In this document: positions 1 to 9,835 of the stretch, in pieces
How positions within the stretch are numbered: position 1 is the first letter of the stretch
Layout: every line of letters begins with the position of its first letter
Origin: Viscum album
Lineage: Eukaryota > Streptophyta > Magnoliopsida > Santalales > Viscaceae
Assembly: GCA_963277665.1 (NCBI GenBank)
Contig: OY728143.1
Coordinates: 229,019,591-229,083,590 of the forward strand
Reading direction: 5' to 3'
Length of the DNA stretch: 64,000 bases
Program-made: the position numbers and the translations under genes
Notes under the pieces: model-generated
Seen by the model: the letters and a program-made list of their open reading frames with translations, nothing else
What the model was told of the DNA's origin: nothing
Databases searched by the model: none

Positions 1-344
1 TTACTGGTTGTATTGAAAAACTAACAGTTTTCCTTCATTGTGTATCCCTTACTGAGATTTTTATGCTCACGCCAAGTTTTTGAAATGTTTTTCATAGGAC
101 TTAAAGTAGAATAGGGTCAAGTATGGGATCAAGGAAAAGTCATGCTATCTAAAACATGGAACTAGACATCTTTCTTTTTAAGAGTTTTTATTTTATGGAA
201 ACTTAGTAGAAGTGTCTAATTTGTAATCTTTTGAGATTTAATAGTTATGTCCTAATTCTCTAAAACTCTAAACCTGAAAATATCCTCAATGTGAAGTATT
301 CATTTAATTCAATATTAAGTAAGGTTTAAGGTTGGGGCCTTATA
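1..344 (+). repeat. 5' LTR of element A (3' part only)
   Basis: This aligns without gaps to 8674-9017, the end of the 3' LTR, with 27 differences counted by eye. It ends in GGGGCCTTATA directly before the primer-binding site. The rest of this LTR lies left of the window. Confidence 0.93.
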
Positions 345-346
345 GT

Positions 347-358
347 TGGTATTAGAGG
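347..358 (+). other. Primer-binding site of element A (initiator tRNA-Met)
   Basis: TGGTATTAGAGG lies two bases after the LTR end. It matches the usual plant initiator tRNA-Met primer site TGGTATCAGAGC at 10 of 12 positions; one mismatch is C to T. This is where minus-strand DNA synthesis would start. The stretch 359-482 is the untranslated leader before gag. Confidence 0.85.
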
Positions 359-482
359 TCGGTTTAGACAACTTTAGGAGTTAGAAAATTGTTAAATTAT
401 AAGTTAATTTATGGTATGATTGAAATGATATAGAATTTAAAGATTACCATGTTGCTTCGCCTAAGATATTTCTGTGTTCAGA

Positions 483-1502
483 ATGGTTTTCCACAGAGGA
501 ACCAAGGCAGCTATGTTGGGACGACATCAGGAGGAGGAAAACCTTCCAAATTAGCAACATGAGATGGTCGGAATTAGAACTGAACAGTTTGTTGCAGTGA
601 TGGCACAGTTGACGCAGACTCTTAATGGTGGTGGTATCCATGCATGAGATCAGCCAGATCAACCGCAGAGGAACATGTTAGTGGTGGAAAATTTCATGAG
701 GCAACATCCCCCATCATTCAGAGTATCATCTGACCCTGTTCTAGCTGAAGGGTGTCTTAAATCGATGGAGAAGATTTTTGATGTCATGGGGTGTTCAGAA
801 CATCAAAAGGTTAGTCTTTCTATTTACCATTTTGAAGGTGAAGCAGATCAGTGGTGGTCGATGATAAAAAATAGCAGGGATAGTGATGAGAATGATAATC
901 TTCACTGGGAGGAATTCAAAGGTATGTTTCTTGAGAAATATTATCCAAAGGTGGTTTGTCTTAGGATGGAAAAACAATTCCTAGAATTGAGGGAGGAGGA
1001 TGATTCATTGGATGCTTATGAAGAAAAGTTTACTCGATTGGCAAAGTATGCTCCAAACTTCATACTAGATCTTGATAGTAAAATCAATCATTTTTACTCA
1101 GGGTTAAATCCAAGGTATCGAAGGTATTTAGCTTCTCTTGAGTTCAAAAGTAATGAAAAACTTGTTCCATGTGCGGAGAAGGTGGAAATGGAGTTTTCTG
1201 ATGATCAGGTGATCTTTGACAAACAACAGAATAAGATGTCCAGTTGGCAGGAAAAGGGGAAGAATTCATCAAAGAAACAAGGAGGTATGAAAACCAAATA
1301 TCCATCCTGTGAGAAGTGTAGTAAAATGAATCCTGGAGAATGTTTATCCAAGTCTGGAAAGTGCATTCCGTGTGGTAAGTCTGTTCATATTGCTCGTAAC
1401 TGTAAGGAATATGAACAAGCAGGCAATGAAAAGCCAGTGGTAAGATGTTTTAATTGTAATGAAATGGGTCATTATGAAAACAACTGTCTAACGAAGAACT
1501 AA
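483..1502 (+). pseudogene. gag: gag of element A (two in-frame stops)
   Basis: Gag forms the virus-like particle and packages element RNA. The frame opens at ATG 483 (basic start MVFHRGTK) and is continuous to the stop at 1500-1502, about 340 codons, except for TAG at 552-554 and TGA at 645-647; the TGA looks like a CGA codon after C-to-T change. The open part from 675 holds a retrotransposon-gag domain (FEGEADQWW, then WEEFKGMFLEKYYP). A basic linker follows, then two cysteine clusters. The first starts with CEKC at 1308. The second is a perfect CX2CX4HX4C zinc knuckle with Cys at 1446 and 1455, His at 1470 and Cys at 1485, which is the RNA-binding nucleocapsid motif. Pol is in another frame downstream. 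Confidence 0.92.
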
Positions 1503-2178
1503 AATAAGGGAAATTAGCCATAATAAAAGTATGAAGGGGTGGTGAAATTCTTTTTAACTACTTCAGCAGATGGTGGGCCATCGAATGAAGTAGTATCAGG
1601 TACACTGTTTTTTTTTCATATTATGCCAATGTGTTGATTGATTCAGGGTCTACACATTCTTTAATTTCTGATAATTTTTCTAGTAAATTGGAAATTCCAT
1701 CTCAAGATATGAATCCTGAACTTATGGTAAAAACACCCAGAGGGAACGTTGAGACAAAAAGAAATTATAAGAACCTTCCTATCCTTGTGTGTGGAAAAAA
1801 TCTACCAGTAAACCTTATTTTTTGCCTCTAGTAGAGTTTGATGTTATTTTGGGCATGGATTGGATTTCTGTTTATCATGATAAGATTGACTGCAGAGCTA
1901 TAATGGTTTCTTTTCAGAAATATTTTCAGTTTGTGTACAAGAATGAACCCTTGCTTTTTATAACATATCAGGATGTTGGGAAACTAGTAAAAGATGGAAA
2001 TAAATGTTACCTTGCACATGTTTTTGAAAATAAAGAAACTGTTCAGATTAATGATGTGCCAGTGGTAAATGAGTATCTTGATGTTTTTTCTGATGATTTT
2101 CCTGGTATTATTCATGATCGAGAAGTTGAATTTAATGTTGACTTAGTTCTTGATTCTAAGACAATTTCAAAATCCACT
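1503..2178 (+). pseudogene. pol: pol of element A: aspartic protease and linker
   Basis: This is the retroviral-type aspartic protease that would cut the Gag-Pol polyprotein. The active-site motif LIDSGSTHS is present, with Asp codon 1640-1642, followed by the family's second motif VEFDVILGMDWIS from about 1831. The two halves are in different frames: the first frame (from 1631) stops at 1829-1831 and the second covers 1789-2322, so a single-base shift lies near the T run at 1818-1823. Stops also separate gag from this segment. The linker to reverse transcriptase carries the family motif RMAQVEILELKKKLQELLDKGFI, starting near 2180. Confidence 0.88.
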
Positions 2179-2969
2179 TACCGAATGGCTCAAGTTGAAA
2201 TTTTAGAGTTAAAGAAGAAATTGCAGGAGTTATTAGATAAAGGTTTCATTCAACCTAGAATATCACCATGGGGTGATCTTGTCTTGTTTGTTAAAAATAA
2301 ATATGGTTTAATGAGACTATGAATTGATTATAGAGCCTTGAATAACATTACTGTTAAGAACAAGTATCCTTTGCCTCGTATAGATGATTTGTTTGATCAG
2401 CTCCAGGGAGCTCAGTATTTTTCGAATATTGACTTGAGTTCGGGGTACCATTAGTTGAAAGTAAAAGAATCAGATGTTATGAAGACTGTGTTCCGTACTA
2501 GATATGGCCATTAAGAATTTGTAGTTATTCCTTTTGGGTTAACCAATGCACCTGTTGTATTCATGGACCTTATGAATAGAATTTTCCATGAGATCTTGGA
2601 TAAGTTTGTGGTTGTTTTCATTGATTATATTTTGGTGTTTTCTAAAAGTAAAGAGGAGCATGAAGGTCATTTAAGGGTTATCTTTCAAACCTTAAAAGAA
2701 AAGAAACTGTATGTAAAATTCAGAAAGTGTGAGTTTTGGTTACAAAAAATTTCTTTCCATGGTCACATTGTTTCAAAAATGGTATAACTGTTGATCCTTT
2801 TGAAACAAAAGTTGTTGAAGAATGGAAAAGACCCACAAATGTAATCGAGATCCGTAGTTTTCTTGGTTTGGCAGGTCACTATCGAAGGTTTGTTGAATGT
2901 TTTTCACGGTTATCTAGTCCAATGACTAAGCTAACTCGGAAGGGTGTTAAGTTTATCTGGACAAAATAA
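2179..2969 (+). pseudogene. pol: pol of element A: reverse transcriptase, catalytic motif mutated
   Basis: The gypsy reverse transcriptase motifs appear in order: [54 protein letters not shown], then FIDYILVFS (2617-2643), EEHEGHLR and RSFLGLAGHYRRF. The catalytic box is normally F/Y-I-D-D; the second Asp has become Tyr (codon 2626-2628), which should abolish polymerisation. In-frame stops are TGA 2320, TAG 2452 and TAA 2512. A one-base loss in an A run near 2775-2780 shifts the frame within the thumb region, and another stop follows at 2967. This copy cannot supply its own enzyme. Confidence 0.93.
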
Positions 2970-3505
2970 TGTGATGATTCTTTTCAGGAGTTGAAAAGAA
3001 GATTAGTGAATGAAACAATTTTGGCACTTCCTTCCAGGAATGGTGAGTTTGTTATATACAGTGATGCTTCGTTGAAGGGACTTGGATGTGTCCTTATGTA
3101 GAATGATCAGGTAATTGCATATTCTTCACGTCAGTTGAAAACTCATGAGGTAAATTAACCTACACATGACATGGAATTAGCTACTGTTGTTTTTTCTCTA
3201 AAAATTTTGAGGCATCATTTTTATGGAGTAAAGTGTGAAATATATACTGATTACAAAAGTTTAAAGTATATATTCACTTAGAAATAATTGAAAATGAGAC
3301 AGAGGAGATGGCTGGAATTAATCAAGGATTATGATTGTACAATTCATTACCATCCGGGAAAAGAAAATAAAGTGGTTGATGCTTTGAGTCGAAAAAGTAA
3401 TACTTCATTAACCATGATACGTTTGGAACGAGATACTTTGGTTTTTGATTTGATGAACTTTTTCATAGAAGTTGTTCGTGCAGGATGTTCTTCTATTTTT
3501 TTTAG
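2970..3505 (+). pseudogene. pol: pol of element A: RNase H and connection region
   Basis: RNase H removes element RNA from the RNA-DNA hybrid. Motifs seen are [44 protein letters not shown] and [22 protein letters not shown], covering the usual fold with its acidic residues. Stops break it at TAG 3099, TAA 3156, TAG 3279 and TAA 3285. A frameshift lies near the eight-T run at about 3497-3504, before the integrase part. Confidence 0.9.
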
Positions 3506-4959
3506 GTATCAGTGAGATCATCCCTATCAGACAGAATTAAGCATGCACAGAAGAAAGACAGTGGGTTGCCGAAAAAGGTAGAGTTGGTTCAGAAGGGTAA
3601 GTTTCCTGAATTTAACATTGATAATGATTGTGTTTTGAGGTTTGGGAAGAGATTATGTGTGCCTAGTGATTCACAGTTGAAGAATGAGTTGTTATGTGAG
3701 GCTCATAGTTCCCCGTTTTCAGTTCATCCTGGCAGTACTAAGATGTACAGAGATCTGTAGGATAATTTCTGGTGGGATGGAATGAAAGAGATATTGCTAA
3801 TTTTACTGTGAATTGTTTGACTTGTCAGCAGGATAAAGAAGAGTGGAAGTTACCGAAAGGGATGTTTCTGCCTTTACCAGTACCGGAATGGAAATGCGAA
3901 AATATATCCATGGACTTTGTTGTGGGATTACCGAGGAAATCTCGAGGTAATAATGCAATCTGGGTTATTGTTGATCGCTTGACTAAATCTGCTCATTTCC
4001 TTCCTATTCGAGATACTTTCTCTGTAGATCAACTTTCTCAATTGTATCATAAAGAGATATTCAGGTTTCATGGAGTTCCCCTATCTATTGTATCTGATCG
4101 TGATCCCGGGTTTACTTCTAACTTTTGGAAGGGCCTTCAAAAGTCGTTGGGTACTGAATTAAATTTTAGTACAACTTTTCATCCTCAATCAGATGGGCAG
4201 TCAGAATGAACAATTTAGACTTTGGAGGATATGATACGTGCTTTTTCGATGGATTATCAGGGAAGTTGGGACCAACATCTTTCTTTGGTTGAGTTTTCAT
4301 ATAACAACAGTTTTCATTCTAGTATGCAGATGGCTCCGTTTGTAGCATTATATGGGAAGCGGTGTCGAACTCCGGATTTTTGGGATGAAGTAGGTGAAAG
4401 GAAGCTGATGAGACCAAAATTGGTAGAAGAGATGGCAGAAAAAGTTTAGTTGATTCAGAAACACATGAGAATAGCTCAGAGCAGATAGAAAAGTTCTTCA
4501 AACAATAGGAAGAAGGATCCATCTCTCAAGTTAGGTGATCATGTTTTTCCCAAAGTTTCTCCATGGAAAAGTGTGATGAGATTTGGGAAGAAAGGAATGC
4601 TGAGTCCAAGGTTCATTGGACCATATGAAATTCTGGAGAGAGTTGGATCAGTTTCTTACCGAGTGGCTTTACCTCCGAGTATATCTCAGGTACACAATTT
4701 TTTTCATGTTTCGATGTTGAGAAAGTATATGCCAGATCCATCTCATTTTTTGAGCCCAGAGGTAGTTCAGTTGGAAGGGAATCTCTCTTATGAAGAACAA
4801 ACAGTCCAGGTTCTTAACCATAGAGAGCAAGTATTACAGAATAAGGTAATTCACCAGGTAAAGGTTTTGTGGAAAAACCATATGGTTGAAGAGGTAACAT
4901 GGGAATCTAAAAATGCTATGAGAGATAAATACCCCCACTTATTTTTGATAAGTGAATAA
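3506..4959 (+). pseudogene. pol: pol of element A: integrase with chromodomain
   Basis: Integrase inserts the cDNA into chromatin. The N-terminal HHCC zinc finger is visible (HPGSTKMY, later CLTCQQ) with a TAG at 3758 and a frameshift near 3780-3790. The catalytic triad is complete: Asp 3913 (SMDFVVGLP), Asp 4096 (VSDRDPGF) and Glu 4204 (HPQSDGQSE), with exactly 35 residues between the last two. From 3772 to 4959 one frame continues, broken by TGA 4207, TAG 4216, TAG 4447 and TAG 4486. The C-terminus has the gypsy GPY/F region (SPRFIGPYEILERVG), VHNFFHVSMLRKY, and a chromodomain-like end (VKVLWKNHMVEEVTWE, then KYPHLF). In chromoviruses that domain reads histone marks and directs insertion into heterochromatin. 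Confidence 0.94.
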
Positions 4960-4980
4960 AATTGCGAGGATGTAATTCCC

Positions 4981-4995
4981 AAAAGGGGGGAAGGA
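4981..4995 (+). other. Polypurine tract of element A
   Basis: AAAAGGGGGGAAGGA lies directly before the LTR start TGTAACATCCC. It is the usual primer for plus-strand synthesis. The preceding context (ATTGCGAGGATG) is shared with the tract of array D on the other strand. Confidence 0.93.
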
Positions 4996-6622
4996 TGTAA
5001 CATCCCAGTTAAATAAACAATAAATCACTTTCATATTTATTAATATTTGCAAATTAAATATTAATTTTACTTTAAAGGGGTTTCTATGTTAGATAGCGTA
5101 CCTGATACGCAACAAAGAGTTTCTTGGAAATCATATGTTGCACACTAGTGGTAAAATAATATTATTTTAAATGGTAGTTAACACGTAGTCGTTGTATTGG
5201 CGAGAATGGGTAGAAATAACAAAATAGGATTATATATTTTTTTTAAATGTTTTTACATTGATCCAATAAATGATAAAGGCTTCAAATACGAAGAGAATTC
5301 AATTTTAGGCATATATACCCTAATTTTCACTAAAGGTTCACTTATCTCATTTTGATGGTGAACCCACATTAAATATAGTTTTGGTCACTCTTATACATTC
5401 TATTGTACCAAATAAAACTCTTCTTTATAATCGGGACATCAAAATTTACTTTGTGTAAATTTTTGGTATTTTTCCGATAATGTTCATTTTTTAATGAATA
5501 GTGAAAAATGTTGTATTTTAATTCAAAACCACATTTTAATCTAATTTGTTTATATGATTAGATTATATTATGAATTGGTTTTAAACTTAAATTAGAATAT
5601 ATTTTTACCAATTAATCCAATAGTGGTCGTTGGAATTTATTTCACATTGAAATTGGACTTAAACTTGTGTCAATCTTTTGATACTTATTGTTTAATAAAA
5701 ACATGTTATTTGCTCTGACAGGGGGAATTAATTATTATATTATTTAATGAAACTTATATGTTGTGAATTTTTTAAAATAGACATAATTTTTGAATTTGGA
5801 ATACCAAATACATCTTAGGATGAATTTTTGGTATTTTTCTGAAAAACATCAATTTTTGATGAATAGTGAAACCACTAACTGGTTATTTAAAAACTGATTT
5901 CAGGTTTAAATGAAATTTTATTATCTCTGTGTTTTGAATTTCAAAAATCCGACATACATTCTTTTCATTAAGAAGTAAAATGTGGTTCAATGAGATTAAA
6001 ATAATTTTTTGGTGAATAGTAACTTTTAAGTTTATTAATCACGACTAGAAGTAATTAGTGTAGTTTAAGGTTAAGATAGTATTTTAATAATATTAAAGGA
6101 CCTAGAAAAATGTCCTACCCTTATTGGATGGGTCATGGCCGAACAAGACAATCTATGGGTCAACTTGGGGACCCCATGGAGGCACTTTGGTAGGAAAATG
6201 ACATTAATAACTTTTTATTTAATGTTAAAATAAAAATGACACAAACATGAGTTGTTTTACTATAACAATTTTTAAATGGGGTTATACAAGTCATAATTTT
6301 TACTATAAATATTCATTAGAAAGATAAAATTATTTTATACATCATGATAATTTTTTTATAATTTTTAGACATTAAATAAATTAAATTATTTATGACACCA
6401 TGATGATGCAGCGATTACCTCATTATTTAATTATTTAAATAAAATGAAAATATAATGTAAAATCTAAGACCTGAACTTGTCAAACACCTATTGGATGGGT
6501 GTATTTTGAACCCTTATCACCTTATCCTCTAAATTTATAATTTTGGGACCCTTTTTATCCGAAAATCATTTTATAATAAAGTATCTTTTCTTAACTTTCC
6601 AAGAGTGCCCCTCCTCTCCTCT

Positions 6623-6630
6623 TATAAAAG
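6623..6630 (+). promoter_or_regulatory. TATA box of the element A LTR
   Basis: TATAAAAG follows a pyrimidine-rich stretch (CCTCCTCTCCTC) and precedes a C-rich segment, a typical plant TATA context. Transcription would start about 25-35 bases downstream. The solo LTR keeps the same box at 38541-38549 on the other strand, in the same context, which supports its function. Confidence 0.75.
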
Positions 6631-7332
6631 GCCCCCACCTCTACCACCTTACCCACACCTCTCAAGCCTTTGGTTCGGCCAATATCTAATCATTTTGTCT
6701 CCCCACATCCCTATATTACTCCTAGAAGCCTCACTTTGGGCAGAAGTCTTCCCAAGGAAGCCTTTGAACTCAAATCAAATGGATTTACCCATTTTAAAGG
6801 TAGTGTTTTCTCTTGTATTCTTTTGTTTTATTTTGCTTCTCCAACCCCCTAAACTCTTTTTATTCCTTTCTTTTGTAACAACACCAGTATCTTAAATATA
6901 CTAGGATGTTTTTATAAGAATTATTCGAGCTACAATTACACACACCTACATCTAATGGTTAAATAACATATTGTTTCTGTGGATGGAGAATTTCTGCCTC
7001 ACGAAATGATGATTGTTCAACACTAATATAACACCTTCAAAGGTGGCCATTAAGATGTCACTATATCTATATATGAAATATAATATGTTTATGTTTTACT
7101 TAATCTTCTTTATTTTTTATTTATGTCATAACTTTATGGTTTCCATTATGGGTAAACGCGATATCTTCATTTTAGGAAGTGTGGACTACCGCCCACTCAA
7201 AGTGATTTCACTCATTAATGCCATATGTGGGGCGTATAAAAGATGGATTTAAAGTTATTATATATGATGTTATACTGGAATTATAATATAACTTTATATC
7301 ATTATTATTTCTTTCCATTAATGTATGAGATA

Positions 7333-7397
7333 GAAATGAAAGTAGTTTTCATGCATACGTACGACTTACCGTCCCCATGAACGGTGCATTTCATTTC
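7333..7397 (+). repeat. 65-bp hairpin in A LTR leader, copy 1
   Basis: The outer arms GAAATGAAA and TTTCATTTC are perfect inverse complements, and an inner CATGAAC pairs with TTTCATG. The middle carries a CATACGTACG core. It is one of two copies about 208 bp apart in the leader; both are also present in the solo LTR. Confidence 0.75.
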
Positions 7398-7540
7398 TTA
7401 TCCCCAAATGTAATGTACTATTATAAGTACATATATATAATGGGTTTATATGATGTATGTTACATCTAAATGATGAATATAATTCTGGAATTAAAATATA
7501 CATATCTTTCATTTAGTTTTAATTCCATTAATATGACATA

Positions 7541-7605
7541 GAAATGAAAGTAGCGTTCATGCGTACGTACGGCTTACCGTCTCCATGAACGGTGCATTTC
7601 ATTTC
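7541..7605 (+). repeat. 65-bp hairpin in A LTR leader, copy 2
   Basis: It has the same arms as copy 1 with a better inner stem: GTTCATG pairs with CATGAAC around a CGTACGTACG core that is itself self-complementary. Its length is identical to copy 1. The flanking sequence (TCCATTAAT...GACATAG) is also duplicated, so a segment of about 208 bp was tandemly duplicated before this LTR spread. Confidence 0.78.
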
Positions 7606-8344
7606 TAACCACTAAATGATTATGTAATATTATAAATACATGTATATGATGGATATATATGATATATATGGTATCCAAATCATGAATATAATTCTGGATA
7701 TAATAAACCTTTGACCACACGAATAGCATGTAATTATAAGAAGTCCACTTTCGACTTAAGAACCAAATATCGAAAAAACAAACAGTATTAACTTTAATGA
7801 TTACATAATGTTTATAACATGGAAATAAGTGATATAAAAGGAATAATAAGATTAAAAAAGGTTCTTAAGAAAGTAGAAATTAACTTTAGTTTATTATTCA
7901 GGAGATTAAAGAGCAATCGAGTCACGTCGGACACGAGGTAAGGGACTTCATCTCAATATCCTTTCATTGAGGCATATTTTGTTTTATACACAACTTTATT
8001 TTATACGGTGTATAAACCCCTTTGACTTTTAATTTTATTCAAAAAGAATATTTTTATATAAATCATTTTACTAAACGAAAAAAAGTAGTGTTTCTTTTAA
8101 CGTACACGGTGACAACGACCTTTTCCGCCGCCGCGAGTATTATTTGGTCTTTGGCTTCCTCAACAAGCCGTAATGTTTTTAAAATGAAATAAATACCATA
8201 TACTCTTTTATATATTTTGGTATTGATAATGGTTTTTATAATGGATTTTTGTTATGTCAATATATTTAAGTGATATATTGTAATTGAAATGTTTAAATGT
8301 TTTATTTCCTTTATAATTGTTATGATTTTATAATGGTACTTGGA

Positions 8345-8515
8345 AATTTGACGGGTGGTTACGTGATAAACCATATGACGGGTGATGCCGTGAATACCAG
8401 GACGGGTGGTTTCGTTATAACCTCCAATGTGTTGGGTATGGAAGTCGTCCGTATGGCTATTCCATTATGTGATATGTGTGGAAGTCGATCATATGGTTAT
8501 TCCATATAAGTATGT
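8345..8515 (+). repeat. Short direct repeats in A LTR leader
   Basis: Three copies of a GACGGGTGRT word (near 8352, 8378 and 8402) are followed by two copies of a block reading GGAAGTCG...ATGG.TATTCCAT. In the solo LTR (36625-36800, other strand) the second block occurs three times, so copy number varies between LTRs. The role is unknown. Confidence 0.65.
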
Positions 8516-9017
8516 TTATGTCCCATGTTACCTTTATATGTTATGTGTTCTTTATATGGGTTTTATGGTAATCTTTTGGTTACAAAAAGGGTAAGTAATG
8601 ATCTTTTATTCAGTGAAGAGTTTTTACTACTTCATAAAGGTGAAAAGTATTACTTTGATAGAGTATTCGTGGTTTACTGGTTGATTTGAAAAACTAATAT
8701 TTTTCCTTCTTTGTGTATCCCTTACTGAGCTTTTTATGTTCACCCCAAGTTTATGAAATGTTTTTCACAGGACATAAAGTGGAATAGGGTCAAGGATGGA
8801 ATTAAGGAAAATTCATGCTATCTAAAACATGGAACTAGACATGTTTCTTTTTAAGTGTTTTTATTTTATGGAAGCTTAGTAGAAGTGTCTGCTTTGTAAT
8901 CTTTTGAGATGTAATAGTTGTGTCCTAATTCTCTAAAACTCTATACCTGAAAAGATCCTCAATGTGAATTATTCATTTAATTCAATATTAAGTAAGGTTT
9001 AAGGTCGGGGCCTTATA

Positions 9018-9835
9018 GAAAAAGACAATACAAACCCCTTTTGAGCAGGGTAAGGGAAAACCTATTACAATTTCATAGGCCTTGAGAGATCAACCCCATT
9101 ACATAACTAATACAAAACACATTATACTGTACCAAATTCATTGTGGAAAAAAATCCCCTTAAAAAATCAAAATCAACCCTAAAAATTACATAACGAGAAA
9201 TATTGTAGCCATTGTGATGCTAGAAGAAGATCCCCCCCATCACTTTAGCCAGGAAAAAAATTCATTGTTCGCTTGAACTGACAACCCAACAAACCATTTC
9301 ATCATCGTTCTAACCACCCGTTACACCACCAACCGGGATGTCGCCTCCACCACCTACTCCAAACCAGAAATTATTGCAATAGTCATTTTTCATAGAACAG
9401 GAAAAACCTGACCGCCGCAAACCAGATCATCTAATCTGGTTGAAAACAATATCTGGACAAAGCCTAAACTCAATTTCTATCGTTGTACCATTCCACACCA
9501 ATGTGGCCACATTTATGACCTCTGGGAATCCCACCATCATCCAACTCCATCACAACGTGATCGAATCCAACCCAATCTTATCTCCCAAACAAGATATGGA
9601 TTTGAGGACTATATCAACCACAAATACTAAATCGATGAGGGCTCATCAAAGACCGGTAGGCCAATGCATCATAGATTCACATCCACTGAGGAATATCATA
9701 AACCATGACCACAGATCAACCACCACCACCAGCCTTCAGATTTGATCAGGATATCAAATAAGAATTTGGTCTGTTGCAAAGAGAAAGTGCAACCACTAGT
9801 GAAACTACCGCTATCACCGATGAAGAGTGGAATAG
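9018..9835. other. Unassigned, less AT-rich stretch between elements A and C
   Basis: Base composition is more balanced than in the neighbours, with runs such as CCGCCGCAAACC. It lacks A, B or D LTR motifs. The longest frame (9440-9745, +) is a 101-codon translation rich in Ser, Thr, His and Asn with no recognised domain. It could be a captured host fragment, a piece of another element, or the missing edge of the C LTR. The right boundary is approximate. Confidence 0.35.

Larger units (their letters stand above)
1..9017 (+). mobile_element. Element A: near-complete Ty3/gypsy chromovirus, decayed
   Basis: The order is 5' LTR tail, tRNA-Met primer site, gag, protease, reverse transcriptase, RNase H, integrase, chromodomain, polypurine tract and 3' LTR, which is the Ty3/gypsy (Metaviridae) order with the C-terminal chromodomain of chromoviruses. 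Coding capacity is lost through several in-frame stops and at least four frameshifts. The 5' LTR runs off the left edge of the window. Over the 344 bases shared by the two LTR ends I count 27 mismatches and no indel, about 92% identity, so this is a fairly old insertion. Many stops look like C-to-T products of CAG, CAA or CGA codons. The base run after the 3' LTR (GAAAA, 9018-9022) would be the target duplication, but its partner lies outside the window. The lineage is probably Tekay/Del; that is an inference from the domain order and gag layout. Confidence 0.93.
4996..9017 (+). repeat. 3' LTR of element A (4,022 bp)
   Basis: It begins TGTAACATCCC after the polypurine tract and ends GGGGCCTTATA, so the termini are TG...TA rather than the canonical TG...CA. 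The U3 part is about 1.65 kb and holds three copies of a GAATAGTGAAA-type motif (near 5494, 5860 and 6013). A TATA box at 6623 implies a long R-U5 leader of about 2.4 kb. That leader contains a duplicated hairpin (7333 and 7541) and short repeats around 8350-8510. Small open frames in it (for example 8297-8509) have no support as genes. The same LTR recurs as a solo copy at 36114-40176. Confidence 0.93.

Noticed and set aside
8297..8509. 70-codon frame in the A leader
   Set aside because: It covers short direct repeats whose number varies between LTRs; the matching frame in the solo LTR differs in length and sequence.
9440..9745. 101-codon frame in the unassigned stretch
   Set aside because: No recognised domain, low-complexity composition, and no start context or neighbouring gene structure; kept only as part of an unassigned region.
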